The notes under the pieces are model-generated. The model worked only from the letters and a program-made list of their open reading frames with translations, did no database searches and had not been told where the DNA came from. 64,000 bases of DNA from Pseudomonas sp. 21 (GTDB lineage: Bacteria > Pseudomonadota > Gammaproteobacteria > Pseudomonadales > Pseudomonadaceae): assembly GCF_000955805.1 (NCBI RefSeq), contig NZ_JYOA01000001.1, forward strand, positions 596,691 to 660,690, written 5' to 3'. This document shows, in pieces, positions 45,256 through 55,183 of the stretch (position 1 is its first letter; the number at the start of each line of letters is the position of its first letter). The position numbers and the translations under genes are program-made.

Positions 45256-45454
45256 ACGTCCTGTGTCCAGGTGGCCGCAAAGAACCTTTCGGCGCTTTGC
45301 ATGCAGCCAACTGGTGCTTTTGGATTCAAACGTGCACACATTTTGGGCAGAGCCATCCGAGTCAGGATTTCATGCAGAACGCCGATTGCAGAGCTATCCA
45401 GTTAAAAAAAACACCTAACCGCCCGGTCAGATTCCGGACCATCGGCCGCGAAAA

Positions 45455-45462
45455 TGTATACA
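45455..45462. promoter_or_regulatory. TGTATACA palindrome
   Basis: ATGTATACAAA, 70 bp before the permease start, of the GntR-type TTGTATACAA look seen before purine-use genes. Short and unproven. Confidence 0.35.
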
Positions 45463-45531
45463 AACCAGTGGATATTTCCTACGGACTTTGTCTACAGTGG
45501 CCGCACAACAAAAACAAGCGAGTCCTCAGCC

Positions 45532-47079
45532 ATGAATGATCGTTCAGCTGTAGCGTCCGCCGGAGCACGCCCGGAAGACGAGAACCTCGGAATCGGCGCC
45601 AACCTGGCGTACGGCCTGCAACACGTTCTGACCATGTACGGCGGTATCGTCGCCGTGCCCCTCATCCTCGGCCAAGCGGCCGGGCTCAGCCCAAGCGAAA
45701 TCGGCCTGCTGATCGCCGCCTCGCTGTTCGCCGGTGGCCTCGCCACCCTGCTGCAGACCCTCGGCATCCCCTTCTTCGGCTCACAGATGCCGCTGGTGCA
45801 AGGCGTATCCTTCGCCGGCGTCGCCACCATGATCGCCATCCTCGGTGGCGGCTATGAGGGTGGCGGCATGCCCGCCGTGCTCGGTGCGGTGATGGCGGCC
45901 TCGTTCATCGGTTTCCTGATCACGCCGATCTTCTCGCGCATCACCAAGTTCTTCCCGCCGATGGTCACCGGCATCGTCATCACCACCATCGGCCTGACGC
46001 TGATGCCGGTGGCGGCGCGCTGGGCCATGGGCGGCAACCCCAAGGCACCGGACTTCGGCAGCATGGCCAACATCGGCCTTGCCGCGCTCACCCTGGTGAT
46101 CGTCCTGCTGCTGAGCAAGCTGGGCAGCGCCTCCATCTCGCGCCTGTCGATCCTGCTGGCCATGGTGATCGGCACCCTGATCGCCGCCGCCCTGGGCATG
46201 ACCGACTTCTCCCGCGTGGCCGAAGGCCCGATGGTGGCCTTCCCGTCGATCTTCCATTTCGGCCTGCCGACCTTCCACATCGCCGCCATCATCTCGATGC
46301 TGATCGTGATCATGGTGACCCTGGTGGAGACCTCGGCGGACATCCTCGCCGTCGGTGAGATCATCGGCACCAAGGTCGATTCCAAGCGCCTGGGCAACGG
46401 CCTGCGCGCCGACATGGCCTCCAGCATCCTGGCGCCGATCTTCGGCTCCTTCACCCAGAGCGCGTTCGCCCAGAACGTCGGCCTGGTGGCCGTGACCGGC
46501 GTCAAGAGCCGCTACGTGGTAGCCACCGGCGGCCTGATCCTGGTGACCCTCGGCCTGCTGCCGGTGATGGGGCGGGTGATCGCCGCGGTGCCCTCCTCCG
46601 TGCTCGGCGGCGCTGGCGTGGTGCTGTTCGGCACCGTGGCGGCGAGCGGCATCCGCACCCTGTCCAAGGTCGACTACCGCAACAACATGAACCTGATCAT
46701 CGTCGCCACCTCCATCGGCTTCGGCATGATCCCGATCGCCGCGCCCAGCTTCTACGAGCACTTCCCCAGCTGGTTCGCCACCATCTTCCACTCGGGCATC
46801 AGCTCGGCGGCGATCATGGCCATCGGCCTCAACCTGCTGTTCAACCACTTCAAGACCGGCAACTCGGACCAGCAGTCGGTGTTCGTCGCCGCCGAGGAAC
46901 GCACCCTGCGCTACCGCGACATCGCCGCGCTGAACGAGGGTGACTACTTCCAGAACGGCAAACTGTTTGACGCCGAGGGCAACGAGGTACCGGTGATCGT
47001 CGACGATCACGACCATGACGAGCACCACGCGCCAGCGACCAGACCGCTCAAGCGCGAGACGGTGAACAGCAGCGCCTGA
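45532..47079 (+). CDS. nucleobase:cation symporter-2 (xanthine/uric acid/uracil permease)
   Basis: 515-residue NCS2 permease with 14 predicted membrane segments. It starts MNDRSAVASAGARPEDENLG and has the conserved LAYGLQHVLTMYGGIVAVPLI and, later, the SFTQSAFAQNVGLVAVTG loop, with the NQNxG-like motif of purine (rather than uracil) transporters. It imports a purine such as xanthine or urate with protons. The C-terminal His-rich tail (DHDHDEHHAP) is unusual and might bind metal or only be disordered. A strong terminator follows 22 bp after the stop. Confidence 0.9.
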   Translation: MNDRSAVASAGARPEDENLGIGANLAYGLQHVLTMYGGIVAVPLILGQAAGLSPSEIGLLIAASLFAGGLATLLQTLGIPFFGSQMPLVQGVSFAGVATMIAILGGGYEGGGMPAVLGAVMAASFIGFLITPIFSRITKFFPPMVTGIVITTIGLTLMPVAARWAMGGNPKAPDFGSMANIGLAALTLVIVLLLSKLGSASISRLSILLAMVIGTLIAAALGMTDFSRVAEGPMVAFPSIFHFGLPTFHIAAIISMLIVIMVTLVETSADILAVGEIIGTKVDSKRLGNGLRADMASSILAPIFGSFTQSAFAQNVGLVAVTGVKSRYVVATGGLILVTLGLLPVMGRVIAAVPSSVLGGAGVVLFGTVAASGIRTLSKVDYRNNMNLIIVATSIGFGMIPIAAPSFYEHFPSWFATIFHSGISSAAIMAIGLNLLFNHFKTGNSDQQSVFVAAEERTLRYRDIAALNEGDYFQNGKLFDAEGNEVPVIVDDHDHDEHHAPATRPLKRETVNSSA

Positions 47080-47100
47080 CGCTCAGTCAGCCCCCATGAA

Positions 47101-47127
47101 AAAGGCCCCTTCCGGGGCCTTTTTTAT
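47101..47127 (+). terminator. rho-independent terminator of nucleobase permease
   Basis: AAAGGCCCC/GGGGCCTTT with loop TTCC, followed by a T-run. Confidence 0.92.
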
Positions 47128-47147
47128 TTCCGTATCTCCGGCTTGGG

Positions 47148-47225
47148 GCAGGAGCGAGCTTGCTCGCGAACGGCTCTGCCGGCAGCACCGGCGTGAAGCG
47201 GTTCGCGAGCAAGCTCGCTCCTACC
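47148..47225. repeat. inverted REP pair (REPIN), 'GCTTGCTCGCGAAC' flavour
   Basis: GCAGGAGCGAGCTTGCTCGC and its reverse complement face each other between two convergent genes. Confidence 0.85.
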
Positions 47226-47245
47226 AGGGCCAAGCCGCCCGTGGC

Positions 47246-48175
47246 TCAGTGCAGTGCCACCGCCGAGTCCTCTTCGGCCGAAGCCACCACCATCGCCAGC
47301 GGATCGGCCTGCGGCGGCCCTGCTTCCGCTTCGGCCTGCGGCGGTGCGCTCACCTCCAGCATCAGTGTCGCGGAAGGCCCGCCACCCGGCGGCGGGTTGA
47401 CCACCACCACGGCCAGGCTGCCGCCAACGGCCACATCCTCGGGCATCAGCTGGAAAGCCAGGCGCGAGCTGTCGGCCAGCGATGTCTCGCGCTCCCTGCC
47501 ATTCACCTGTACCCGCGCGCCACGGCTGAAGCCCTTGCCGCGCAGGGTGACGTAGAGCGACTGGGCGTCGAGCACCGGCGGCTGCGCTTCGGTGATGACG
47601 GCCAGGGGGTTTTCCAGCGGGTCCTTGCGCCGTGCGTCACCGGCAGGATGGCGCGTGCGGAACAGCGCATCGAGGACAACGGTGAACTTGTCGGTGCCTT
47701 GCTTGGACGCCATCCCCACCAGGGCGGCCATGGCCATCAACCCGTAGAGATTGACGCTGGCCGGGTCGCTGGCGGCGCTCATGGCGAGGAATACCGCGCG
47801 CACGATCAGGTAGAGCATCAGCGCCAGCGCCATGCCGATGCAGGGCTTGAGCAGGTACCACCAGATCCAGCTGGCCATGAAGCGGTCGTTGCCGACGAAG
47901 TCGCCGAAGGACTTCGCGACATGCACGAAACTGCCCAGCGCGCCGGCAACCATCACCATCACCAGCAGCCGCGCATCCGGCCCCGGGCACCAGCCGATCA
48001 GGCATTGCACGCCGGGGTCGCCGACTGCGCCGGCGCGAGGGAACTGCGGGTAGGACTGCGGCCACAGGCCGACCAGGGCGACCGCGAGGACCATGGCGAG
48101 GAGCATCAGCCCCGCCCCCATCAGGGTGATCTGTAGCGTATTGGCGCGTCGTCTCTTGCTGCGTGTCTCCATCAT
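47246..48175 (-). CDS. membrane protein with IPT/TIG-like C-terminal domain, unknown
   Basis: 309 residues: a basic N-terminus (METRSKRRRANTLQ), membrane segments near 17-38, 70-90, 107-130 and 140-155, then a soluble domain of about 100 residues. That domain begins PPVLDAQSLYVTLRGKGFSR and includes ARVQVNGRERETSLADSSRL, the pattern of IPT/TIG immunoglobulin-like folds. The last 30 residues are acidic and low-complexity. I do not recognise the family. Tandem ATGATG at the start with CCGGAG upstream. It is alone between a permease and a LysR gene. No signal for a partner. Confidence 0.7.
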   Translation of the reverse strand: MMETRSKRRRANTLQITLMGAGLMLLAMVLAVALVGLWPQSYPQFPRAGAVGDPGVQCLIGWCPGPDARLLVMVMVAGALGSFVHVAKSFGDFVGNDRFMASWIWWYLLKPCIGMALALMLYLIVRAVFLAMSAASDPASVNLYGLMAMAALVGMASKQGTDKFTVVLDALFRTRHPAGDARRKDPLENPLAVITEAQPPVLDAQSLYVTLRGKGFSRGARVQVNGRERETSLADSSRLAFQLMPEDVAVGGSLAVVVVNPPPGGGPSATLMLEVSAPPQAEAEAGPPQADPLAMVVASAEEDSAVALH

Positions 48176-48363
48176 GCGCTCCGGGCAGAAGGCCAGCGGG
48201 GAAAACGCCCTGCCGCGAAGGGTGTTTCCGCCTTCGCACGACGAACAGAGAAATTCACGTTAGCGCAGCGCCAAGCCGCTGCAAGAGGCCCTGATGAATT
48301 TTTAACCGCTGTCTCGAAGGCCTTACGTAACGCCGGCGAAACAGCCTGCGCAAAGGCCCGCGG

Positions 48364-49242
48364 TCAGGCCACTTCGGCCTCGGGCATGGGCCCGTCCAGT
48401 AGTCCGATAAATGCCCGCAGCGCCGGCGTATCGGTGCCGCGCCGCCAGAACAGCCAGGTCGTCGCGTCGGCATGCTGCGGCGCCAGGCGGTGGATCGCCA
48501 CGTTGCGCCCGCCGGCCAGGCTGTCGAACATCGCCCGCGGGATGATCGCCACGCCGCCGCCCGCCGCGATGCAGGCGAGCATGCCGTGGTAGGACTCCAT
48601 CTCCATGATCTTGCCCGGCACCACGCGGTGCTCGGCGAACCAGCTCTCCAGGCGCTTGCGGTAGGAGCAGGTATCGCGGAAGGCGAACACCGTCTCCCCC
48701 GCCACGTCCCGCGCGTCATGCACCGGCGCATGGTGCCTGGCGCTCATCAGCACCAGCTCCTCGCGGTACACCGGCTTGCCGTCCAGCTGCGGATGGTTGG
48801 CCGGGCCGTCGGCGAAGGCGGCGATGAAACGCCCGGAGAGCACGCCGTCGATCATCTCGCCCGAAGGGCCGGTGGAAAGGTCCAGCTGCACCTTCGGACA
48901 CTGCTGGTGATAACGCGCCAGCATCTCCGGGATGCGCACCGCCGCCGTGCTCTCCATCGAGCCCAGGGAGAAACCGCCATGGGGCTCGGCGCCCACCGCG
49001 ACCTGCCGGGCCTCCTCCACCAGATCGAGGATGCGTTCAGCGTATTCGAGGAAGCTGCGGCCGGTAGGCGACAGACGGAGGCGCAGCTTCTCGCGGATGA
49101 ACAACTCGGTGCCCAGCTCCGCTTCCAGCTGTTTGATCCGCGTGGTCAGGTTCGAAGGCACGCGATGCAGACGGGCCGCGGCGGCGGTGATGCTGCCTTC
49201 GGTGGCGACGGCGCGGACGATTTCCAGCTGGGTGAGGTCCAT
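48364..49242 (-). CDS. LysR-family regulator, PtrR/YneJ-like
   Basis: 292 residues. The helix-turn-helix is at the N-terminus ([39 protein letters not shown]). The [13 protein letters not shown] segment is that of the YneJ/PtrR group. In E. coli YneJ (PtrR) is divergent from sad, and the same arrangement is present here. It probably controls sad in response to a GABA/putrescine-derived signal. CGGAGAG precedes the ATG. It shares the ATTCAT-N5-ATGAAT operator-like site with sad. Confidence 0.9.
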   Translation of the reverse strand: MDLTQLEIVRAVATEGSITAAAARLHRVPSNLTTRIKQLEAELGTELFIREKLRLRLSPTGRSFLEYAERILDLVEEARQVAVGAEPHGGFSLGSMESTAAVRIPEMLARYHQQCPKVQLDLSTGPSGEMIDGVLSGRFIAAFADGPANHPQLDGKPVYREELVLMSARHHAPVHDARDVAGETVFAFRDTCSYRKRLESWFAEHRVVPGKIMEMESYHGMLACIAAGGGVAIIPRAMFDSLAGGRNVAIHRLAPQHADATTWLFWRRGTDTPALRAFIGLLDGPMPEAEVA

Positions 49243-49275
49243 GATTCTCTCCGAGAGAAAGAGTCTTTCTTGATT

Positions 49276-49292
49276 ATTCATTTTACATGAAT
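49276..49292. promoter_or_regulatory. LysR-type operator between lysR and sad
   Basis: ATTCAT-TTTAC-ATGAAT, a perfect 6-bp inverted repeat of T-N11-A type, the only AT-rich stretch in the 142-bp divergent region. Confidence 0.65.
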
Positions 49293-49384
49293 GGATGCGC
49301 ATCTTAATTTCTGCGCCATCCCGGAGCCACCACGCCCGGACGAACGACCGGCCTTGCGCCCCCACAGAACAAGCAGGACTCACC

Positions 49385-50770
49385 ATGAACCAGATCGCCG
49401 CCATCCCCGCTGCCATCTCCCGCAGCCCCGCCACCGGCCAGGAACTGGCCCGCTACACCTTCGAAGACGCCGCCCAGCTGGAAACCTCGCTGGCCCGCAC
49501 CGATGCCGCGTTCCGCCAATGGCGCGACACCAGCATCGCCGAACGTGTCGCCGTGCTGCGCAAGATGGCCGAAGTGCTGCGCGCCAACGTCGAGCCGATG
49601 GCCCGCATGGAAGCCCAGGAAATGGGCATGCCGGTCACCCAGGCCCGTGGCGAAATCAACAAGTGCGCCAACCTCTGCGAGTGGTACGCCGACAACGGCC
49701 CGGCCATGCTCGAAGACGAGAAGACCAGCATCGAAGGCGCGTACATCTCCTACCTGCCGCTGGGCCCGGTGCTGGCCGTGATGCCGTGGAACTTCCCCAC
49801 CTGGCAGGTCATGCGCGGCGCGGTGAGCATCATCCTGGGCGGCAACACCTACGTGCTCAAGCACGCGCCGAACGTCATGGGCTGCGCCTACCAGCTGCGC
49901 GACGCCTGGCTGCAGGCCGGCCTGCCGGAAGGCGTGTTCGAAGTGCTGAACGTCGAGCCGCCGCTGGTCTCCAAGGCCATCGCCGATGACCGCATCGCCT
50001 CCATCGCCGTGACCGGCAGTGTCGGCGCAGGTGCCGCCATCGCCTCCCAGGCCGGTGCCGCGCTGAAGAAGTGCGTGCTGGAGCTGGGCGGTTCCGACGC
50101 CTTCATCGTGCTCGCCGACGCCGACCTCGACGCCGCCGTGAAAGCCGCCGTCGCCAGCCGCTTCGGCAACTGCGGCCAGGTGTGCATCGCCGCCAAGCGC
50201 ATGATCCTCGAAGAATCCATCGCCCCGGCCTTCACCGAAAAACTGCTGGCTGCGGTCAAGGCGCTGAAGATCGGCGACCCACTGGCGGACGACACCTTCG
50301 TCGGCCCGATGGCCCGCTTCGACCTGCGCGACGAGCTGGACGGCCAGGTGCAACAGGCCATCGCCGACGGCGCCACCCTGCTGCTGGGCGGCCACAAGCT
50401 CGAAGGCGAAGGCAACTACTACGCGCCGACCGTGCTGGCCAACGTGCAGCCGGGCAACACCGCGTTCGAGAAGGAAATCTTCGGCCCCGTCGCCTCGCTG
50501 ATCGTCGCCCGCGACGCCGAGCACGCCCTGGAACTGGCCAACGACAGCGAGTTCGGCCTCTCCGGCGCAATCTGGACGGCCGACAAGGCCAAGGCCCAGC
50601 ACATGGCCCGTCGCCTGGTCAGCGGTGGCGTGTTCATCAACGGCTTCTCCGCTTCCGACCCGCGCGTACCGATCGGCGGCGTGAAGAAGAGCGGCTTCGG
50701 TCGCGAGCTGTCGCACTTCGGCCTGCGCGAGTTCACCAACCCGCAGACCGTGTGGATCGACCGCAAGTAA
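49385..50770 (+). CDS. sad: succinate semialdehyde dehydrogenase (NAD), Sad-type
   Basis: 461-residue aldehyde dehydrogenase. It is the short Sad/YneI form (E. coli Sad 462 residues), with [52 protein letters not shown] and the catalytic cysteine in [11 protein letters not shown]. It oxidises succinate semialdehyde to succinate in the cytoplasm. It is divergent from the PtrR-like LysR gene. Together with the GabP-like permease at 30 kb it points to GABA or putrescine use, although no GABA transaminase lies in the window. Confidence 0.92.
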   Translation: MNQIAAIPAAISRSPATGQELARYTFEDAAQLETSLARTDAAFRQWRDTSIAERVAVLRKMAEVLRANVEPMARMEAQEMGMPVTQARGEINKCANLCEWYADNGPAMLEDEKTSIEGAYISYLPLGPVLAVMPWNFPTWQVMRGAVSIILGGNTYVLKHAPNVMGCAYQLRDAWLQAGLPEGVFEVLNVEPPLVSKAIADDRIASIAVTGSVGAGAAIASQAGAALKKCVLELGGSDAFIVLADADLDAAVKAAVASRFGNCGQVCIAAKRMILEESIAPAFTEKLLAAVKALKIGDPLADDTFVGPMARFDLRDELDGQVQQAIADGATLLLGGHKLEGEGNYYAPTVLANVQPGNTAFEKEIFGPVASLIVARDAEHALELANDSEFGLSGAIWTADKAKAQHMARRLVSGGVFINGFSASDPRVPIGGVKKSGFGRELSHFGLREFTNPQTVWIDRK

Positions 50771-50780
50771 GCCTTGCTCT

Positions 50781-50852
50781 CGTAGGAGCGGACTCTGTCC
50801 GCGATGGCCGCCAGCGCGATGCGGACCTATCGCGGACAGAGTCCGCTCCTAC
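50781..50852. repeat. inverted REP pair, 'GCGGACTCTGTCCGC' flavour
   Basis: CGTAGGAGCGGACTCTGTCC and its reverse complement, immediately after sad. Confidence 0.85.
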
Positions 50853-50890
50853 GTTCCCGCCACCATCGGTCCCCCCGCGAATCACGGGGA

Positions 50891-51418
50891 TCAAGGCTTG
50901 GCAGCGTCCTTCTTCAACTGCAGCAGTTCCCGGGTGCTGTGCCGCAGGTTCTCGGCCAGGCTGCCCTGCTCATTGAAGCAGTCTTCGACCAGCCAGCCCC
51001 CGGCCGTGCGATGCAGCAACAGGCCAAGATCGCGATCCTCTCCCGTCAGTGCGTCCTTGAGCACCACCCGCGCCTTGATGCGTTCGTCGTCCACCGGGGT
51101 GAACGCCAGCGACTTCACCTTGATGTCGCCCCAGTCCTGGCAATCGCACAACGGGTCGCCACCGAGATAGCCCAGCCCGCCATCGGCGGCGTCCTGGTCA
51201 GCCTTCATCAGGGCGATCAGCGAGGCGTCGTAGACGTCCTCTTCCTTCAGCGTCTTGTTCGGCACGCCCGGGCCGTCCGGCGTATAGCTGGCGTACAGTT
51301 GACGCAGGAAGCGCTCCGCGCTGGCGCTATCGGTCGCCGACGTCGAAGCGGCGAGCGAAGTATCGAAGAGCGTCAGCAGGATCAGCGACAGGGCAAAGGC
51401 GGATCGCAGGAAGGCCAT
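50891..51418 (-). CDS. DUF3828-like secreted protein
   Basis: 175 residues, starting MAFLRSAFALSLILLTLFDT (signal peptide cleaved near SLA-AS), with GGAG seven bases upstream. It contains the DUF3828-type pattern (FLRQLYASYTPDGPGV and later GGWLVEDCF) and cysteines CDC (PLCDCQDW) and EDCFN. Function unknown. It is downstream of qhpG by 63 bp on the same strand and could be cotranscribed, but a role in amine oxidation is not shown. Confidence 0.75.
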   Translation of the reverse strand: MAFLRSAFALSLILLTLFDTSLAASTSATDSASAERFLRQLYASYTPDGPGVPNKTLKEEDVYDASLIALMKADQDAADGGLGYLGGDPLCDCQDWGDIKVKSLAFTPVDDERIKARVVLKDALTGEDRDLGLLLHRTAGGWLVEDCFNEQGSLAENLRHSTRELLQLKKDAAKP

Positions 51419-51481
51419 GGGATTCTCCATCGGGCAGCCGTGCATCATCGCCCGGCGCGGCCTCGAAAATCCGTGAAGTGG

Positions 51482-52798
51482 TTAAAGCCGCGGGCGATAG
51501 CCCTGGGCGAGCAGCCAGCCCTGGAAGACCCGGCGCCGTTCCGGCGGCAGGTCTGCCAGTACCTGGGCCTCGGGTTCTGCGCGCAGCCGGCGCAGCCAGG
51601 GCGCCAGCTCCAGGCCATCGAGGTGCCAGATGCCGAGTGGCTGGTCGGCGCTGACCACCACTTCCGCCTCATCGACGAACTCGCCCTTCAGCACCGGAGC
51701 ACGCTCGATGCGCAGGCTGGCGAAGTCTGCCGGCGGATGGCTCGGCTGCTCGTCCGGCCACGCGCGGCGCGACTGCCAGAACGGCTGGTCGGCCCATTGA
51801 TTTTCGCTGGCATAGAAGTCGCGGCCAACGCGGGCGAAGCGCAGGAACAGCTGCTCGACCCGCTGCTGATGGAAGCGCCTGGCCAGTTCCGCCCGCGCCG
51901 GCGCGCGCAGCAGCGTGTTGATCACCAGTGGCGCCTGCAACGCCGAGGACAGCGACTGGAAGATGCCATTGCCCGACAACGGGTCCACCGCCATCGCCGC
52001 ATCGCCCACGCGAATCCAATTATCGCCGCAAGCCTCCAGGCAGAGGATCGCCGTGCTGCTGCGGGCGTGCAGGTCCAGCTCGCGCTCCTCGGCAGCACCG
52101 AAGAATTGCCGGACCAGCCTCGACGCACGGCGGCGCTCGCGGCAGTAGTCGAGCAGCTGCTCGCGGGGCGGCAGTCGGCTGCTGGCGACGTCCAGGGTGA
52201 GCTGCCAGTAGCAGCGCCCATCCTCCAGCCGCGCCATCCACGCCCAGCCGTCGGGCAGGCTCTCCACTGCGGTCGCCAGAGGACCGGGCTCGCCCAGCCA
52301 GCGATTGAGCAGGCTGAGGGTTTCCGGGCCGCGCCGGGCCTTCTGGCCCTTTTGATTCAATGGCGCCTGGCGCCCGCGGGCTTCGACGAGGAAGGCGCCC
52401 TGCACTTCCCGGCCGTCATCCAGCTTCACGCGCCAGCCGGTGCCGTCTTCCTCCACCGCCAGCGCTTGCGACTCGATCAGCTCGACTCCCGCTTGCGCCA
52501 TGTCCTCGCGCAGCCCGGCATCGAAGCGCGGACGATCGAGGACGCATTCGATGTTCTGCGCGCTCTCCACGCCGTTCCAGTGCACGCGACGCTGCGACGG
52601 AGGCGCGACGCACTCCAGCGCCTGCCGCAAGCCGGCATTGCGCAGGCCTTCGAGTACGCGCTGGGAAACACCTTCGACGGCGGCGAAGCGGCGCCATTCA
52701 CTGATCACTGTGACGGGATGACCAAGACGGCGCAGGCCGAGGGCAACAGCCGCTCCTGCGGGGCCGGCGCCGAGGATCAGGACGGCCTTGTCACTCAC
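51482..52798 (-). CDS. qhpG: FAD-dependent monooxygenase QhpG
   Basis: 438 residues from a GTG start (VSDKAVLILGAGPAG) that overlaps the qhpE stop as GTGA, with GGAAGGTGGGG upstream. The GxGxxG dinucleotide motif GAGPAGAAVA is at the N-terminus, and GDAAMAVDPLSGNGI is the second FAD motif. QhpG hydroxylates the tryptophan of QhpC to make the quinone of CTQ. Its presence with qhpF and qhpE, far from qhpADCB, shows a split cluster. An upstream open extension is non-coding (it lies inside qhpE). Confidence 0.92.
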   Translation of the reverse strand: MSDKAVLILGAGPAGAAVALGLRRLGHPVTVISEWRRFAAVEGVSQRVLEGLRNAGLRQALECVAPPSQRRVHWNGVESAQNIECVLDRPRFDAGLREDMAQAGVELIESQALAVEEDGTGWRVKLDDGREVQGAFLVEARGRQAPLNQKGQKARRGPETLSLLNRWLGEPGPLATAVESLPDGWAWMARLEDGRCYWQLTLDVASSRLPPREQLLDYCRERRRASRLVRQFFGAAEERELDLHARSSTAILCLEACGDNWIRVGDAAMAVDPLSGNGIFQSLSSALQAPLVINTLLRAPARAELARRFHQQRVEQLFLRFARVGRDFYASENQWADQPFWQSRRAWPDEQPSHPPADFASLRIERAPVLKGEFVDEAEVVVSADQPLGIWHLDGLELAPWLRRLRAEPEAQVLADLPPERRRVFQGWLLAQGYRPRL

Positions 52799-53466
52799 GG
52801 CCCCACCTTCCGCTCGATCCCGCGAAACGCCGCCCGCTCCCGCATCAGCTCGATGAGCTGGACATAGGAAAGCTCCGGCCGCGCCACCAGTAACGCAGCC
52901 AGATGGCCACTGAAGGCTGCACACCCCAGGCTCGCGCCAGAGCGCCCGGCAACCTTCACTGCCGCACCGAAATCCGCCTGCGGACTATCCAGCCAGGACC
53001 ACTCTTTTTCACCACAGCGCGCATCGCCCGTCACTCGAATTACGCCGGGATAGCCCGCCGGAAAAACCGGTTCACCCCGCGCCGGGCTGGACGCGCAGAC
53101 GATCACGCCAGCTTCGACCAGTTCCGCCACGGCCTCGCGCAGGATCGGCCGATCCTGGCGCACGCCCAGGCTCAGGTTGATCACCCGCACGCCCTGCTCG
53201 CCGAGCCAGCGCAGCGCAGCGGCGATCTGCAACGGGCTGGTCACGCCGCGCTCATCGAAGACCTGGGCGACAGCCAGGCGGACACTCGGCGCATGGGAAA
53301 GAATGGCTGCGCAGACAGCGCTTCCGTGGCCAAGGGCATCCACCTGGGATTCGCCCTCAGCATGGCCGGTGTCGGTGAGGAAGAACCGCCGCGCAGCACT
53401 GACGCACGCGGACTGGGAGTCGGCAAAACCGCTATCGACCACCCCGACCCGCAGCTCAGGCCTCAT
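52795..53466 (-). CDS. qhpE: subtilisin-like leader protease QhpE
   Basis: 223 residues, a minimal subtilase with Asp11 in VGVVDSGF, His47 in GHGSAV and Ser179 in GASLGC. It lacks a signal peptide and prodomain, so it works in the cytoplasm, where QhpE cuts the 28-residue leader from QhpC after cross-linking. The start MRPELRVG lies 11 bases inside the end of qhpF; qhpG starts on its stop. All three are translationally linked. Confidence 0.93.
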   Translation of the reverse strand: MRPELRVGVVDSGFADSQSACVSAARRFFLTDTGHAEGESQVDALGHGSAVCAAILSHAPSVRLAVAQVFDERGVTSPLQIAAALRWLGEQGVRVINLSLGVRQDRPILREAVAELVEAGVIVCASSPARGEPVFPAGYPGVIRVTGDARCGEKEWSWLDSPQADFGAAVKVAGRSGASLGCAAFSGHLAALLVARPELSYVQLIELMRERAAFRGIERKVGP

Positions 53467-55183
53467 GGTGCTGCACCGGCTGGGCCTCGCGCACACGTAT
53501 CTGCCCATCCTGCAACTCCAGGTGCAGGTCGGCGGCGGCCAGGGTCGAGGTGCGGTGGCTGATCAGCAGTCGCGTGCGCCCGGCGAACAGCTGGTCGATG
53601 GCCGCGATCACCTCGCGCTCGGTACTTTCATCCACCTGCGAGGTGGCTTCGTCCAGGACAAGGATCAGCGGGTCCTGCAACAGCGCGCGGGCGATGGCGA
53701 TGCGTTGTTTCTGCCCGCCGGAAAGCTGCTGGCCACGCTCGCCCAGCGGGCTGTCGAGGCCTTCGGGCAGGCTGGCGATCAGGCTGTCCAGCTGCGCGGC
53801 GCGAGCGGCTTTCTCGATGGCCTCGCGGCTCGATTCTGGCGCGCTGTAGGCCAGGTTGTCGGCCAGGCTGCCGCGGAACAGCACGATGTCCTGGCTGACC
53901 ACCGCCACGCGCCGGCGCAGGGCTTGCAGGTCGAGTTCGCGCACGTCGATGCCGTCGAGCAGGATGCGCCCCTGGTCGGGGTCGTAGAAGCGCTGCAGCA
54001 GGTCGATCAGGGTGCTCTTGCCAACCCCGGACGGGCCGCTCAGCGCGACCTTGAGGCCGGCAGGAATCACCGCCTGCACGTCCTGCAAAACGGCCTGCGC
54101 ACGGCCCGGCCAGGCGTAGTGCAGGTTCTCCAGGCGCAGCTCGCCCACCAACGGCATCGGCCGTGGTGCGGCGGGTGAAACGATGGTCGCTTCCTCGCCG
54201 CGCAGTTCCATCACCCGACTGAGGCTGACGGTCATGCGCTGCAAGGCGACGTACAGGCCGAGCAGGCTCTGCACCGGCCCGATGGCCATGCCGAGGTAGG
54301 TGGAAAAGGCGATCAGCGAACCCAGTTGCCAGGTGCCCTGCACCACCCAGTAACCGCCGACCAGGAAAGCGCAGGCGCGGGACAGCGACATCAGCGTGCC
54401 CGGCACGGCCTGGGTGAAGAACTCGGTGAGTTGCAGGCGCAGCAGCTGGCCCAGATAGCCCTGCCCCAGGCCTTCCAGCCTCCCGGCTTCGCGGTTCTGC
54501 TGGCCGGCGGACTGGATGAATTTCATCGCCGGCAAGGTCTCGACGAAGAACGACGACAGGTCTGCCGAACGCTCGCGCAGCCCGCGCGCCTCACGCTCGA
54601 CCTTGCGCCGCATCCAGCGCAGCCAGAGCACGTCCAGGGGAATCAGCAGCGCCACCAGCAGCGACAGTTGCCAGGACAGCGTCAGCAGGAGTGCCAATGC
54701 GCCGATCAGCCCGATCACGCTGGAGACGGCGGAGAACAGCGAGTCCACGGCGAAGCGCTGGATTTCCGCGACGTCGCCATCCAGCCGGGACATCAGGTCG
54801 CCGATGCGGCGGCGGCCGAAGAAGCTCGGCGACAGGGTCTGCAGATGGCGATACAGCGCATCGCGCAGGGAGAACAGGATACGCCCGGACAGGCGCGTGT
54901 GCAGGAAGCGGTTGAGTCCCGACAGCGCCGTACCCACCAGACCGACGACGATCATCGCCACGGCCACCGTTACCAGCACCGGGAAGTTCTTCGCCAGCAG
55001 GCCGTCGTCGATCAGCGTCTTGGTCAGCCAGGGCTGCGCGAGCACCAGCAGGGAGGCGCAGAACGACAATCCGAGAAGCCCGGCAATCGCCACCTTGTGC
55101 GGCCTGACGAAGCCGTACAGCCAGCGCAGCGAGGCCTTGAGTTGCTGCGGGTCTTCGCTGTCGATCAGGCGGGTGAAGAACAT
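53456..55183 (-). CDS. qhpF: ABC transporter QhpF
   Basis: 575 residues: six-helix membrane domain (residues 30-310) and an ATP-binding domain with Walker A GPSGVGKST, signature QLSGGQKQR, Walker B LILVLDEATS and the switch His in ISHRTS. It is of the peptide/lipid export type and is thought to carry matured QhpC to the periplasm. The ATG overlaps the stop of the preceding regulator by one base (TGATG), and the end overlaps qhpE, so it belongs to one operon: regulator-qhpF-qhpE-qhpG. Confidence 0.94.
   Translation of the reverse strand: MFFTRLIDSEDPQQLKASLRWLYGFVRPHKVAIAGLLGLSFCASLLVLAQPWLTKTLIDDGLLAKNFPVLVTVAVAMIVVGLVGTALSGLNRFLHTRLSGRILFSLRDALYRHLQTLSPSFFGRRRIGDLMSRLDGDVAEIQRFAVDSLFSAVSSVIGLIGALALLLTLSWQLSLLVALLIPLDVLWLRWMRRKVEREARGLRERSADLSSFFVETLPAMKFIQSAGQQNREAGRLEGLGQGYLGQLLRLQLTEFFTQAVPGTLMSLSRACAFLVGGYWVVQGTWQLGSLIAFSTYLGMAIGPVQSLLGLYVALQRMTVSLSRVMELRGEEATIVSPAAPRPMPLVGELRLENLHYAWPGRAQAVLQDVQAVIPAGLKVALSGPSGVGKSTLIDLLQRFYDPDQGRILLDGIDVRELDLQALRRRVAVVSQDIVLFRGSLADNLAYSAPESSREAIEKAARAAQLDSLIASLPEGLDSPLGERGQQLSGGQKQRIAIARALLQDPLILVLDEATSQVDESTEREVIAAIDQLFAGRTRLLISHRTSTLAAADLHLELQDGQIRVREAQPVQHHEA

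Larger units (their letters stand above)
45153..45531. other. divergent intergenic region, lysR / nucleobase permease
   Basis: About 380 bp. It holds a TGGCCC-N5-TTGCGA sequence (45240-45255) that resembles a sigma-54 promoter, and a TGTATACA palindrome (45455-45462). No gene seen. Confidence 0.6.
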
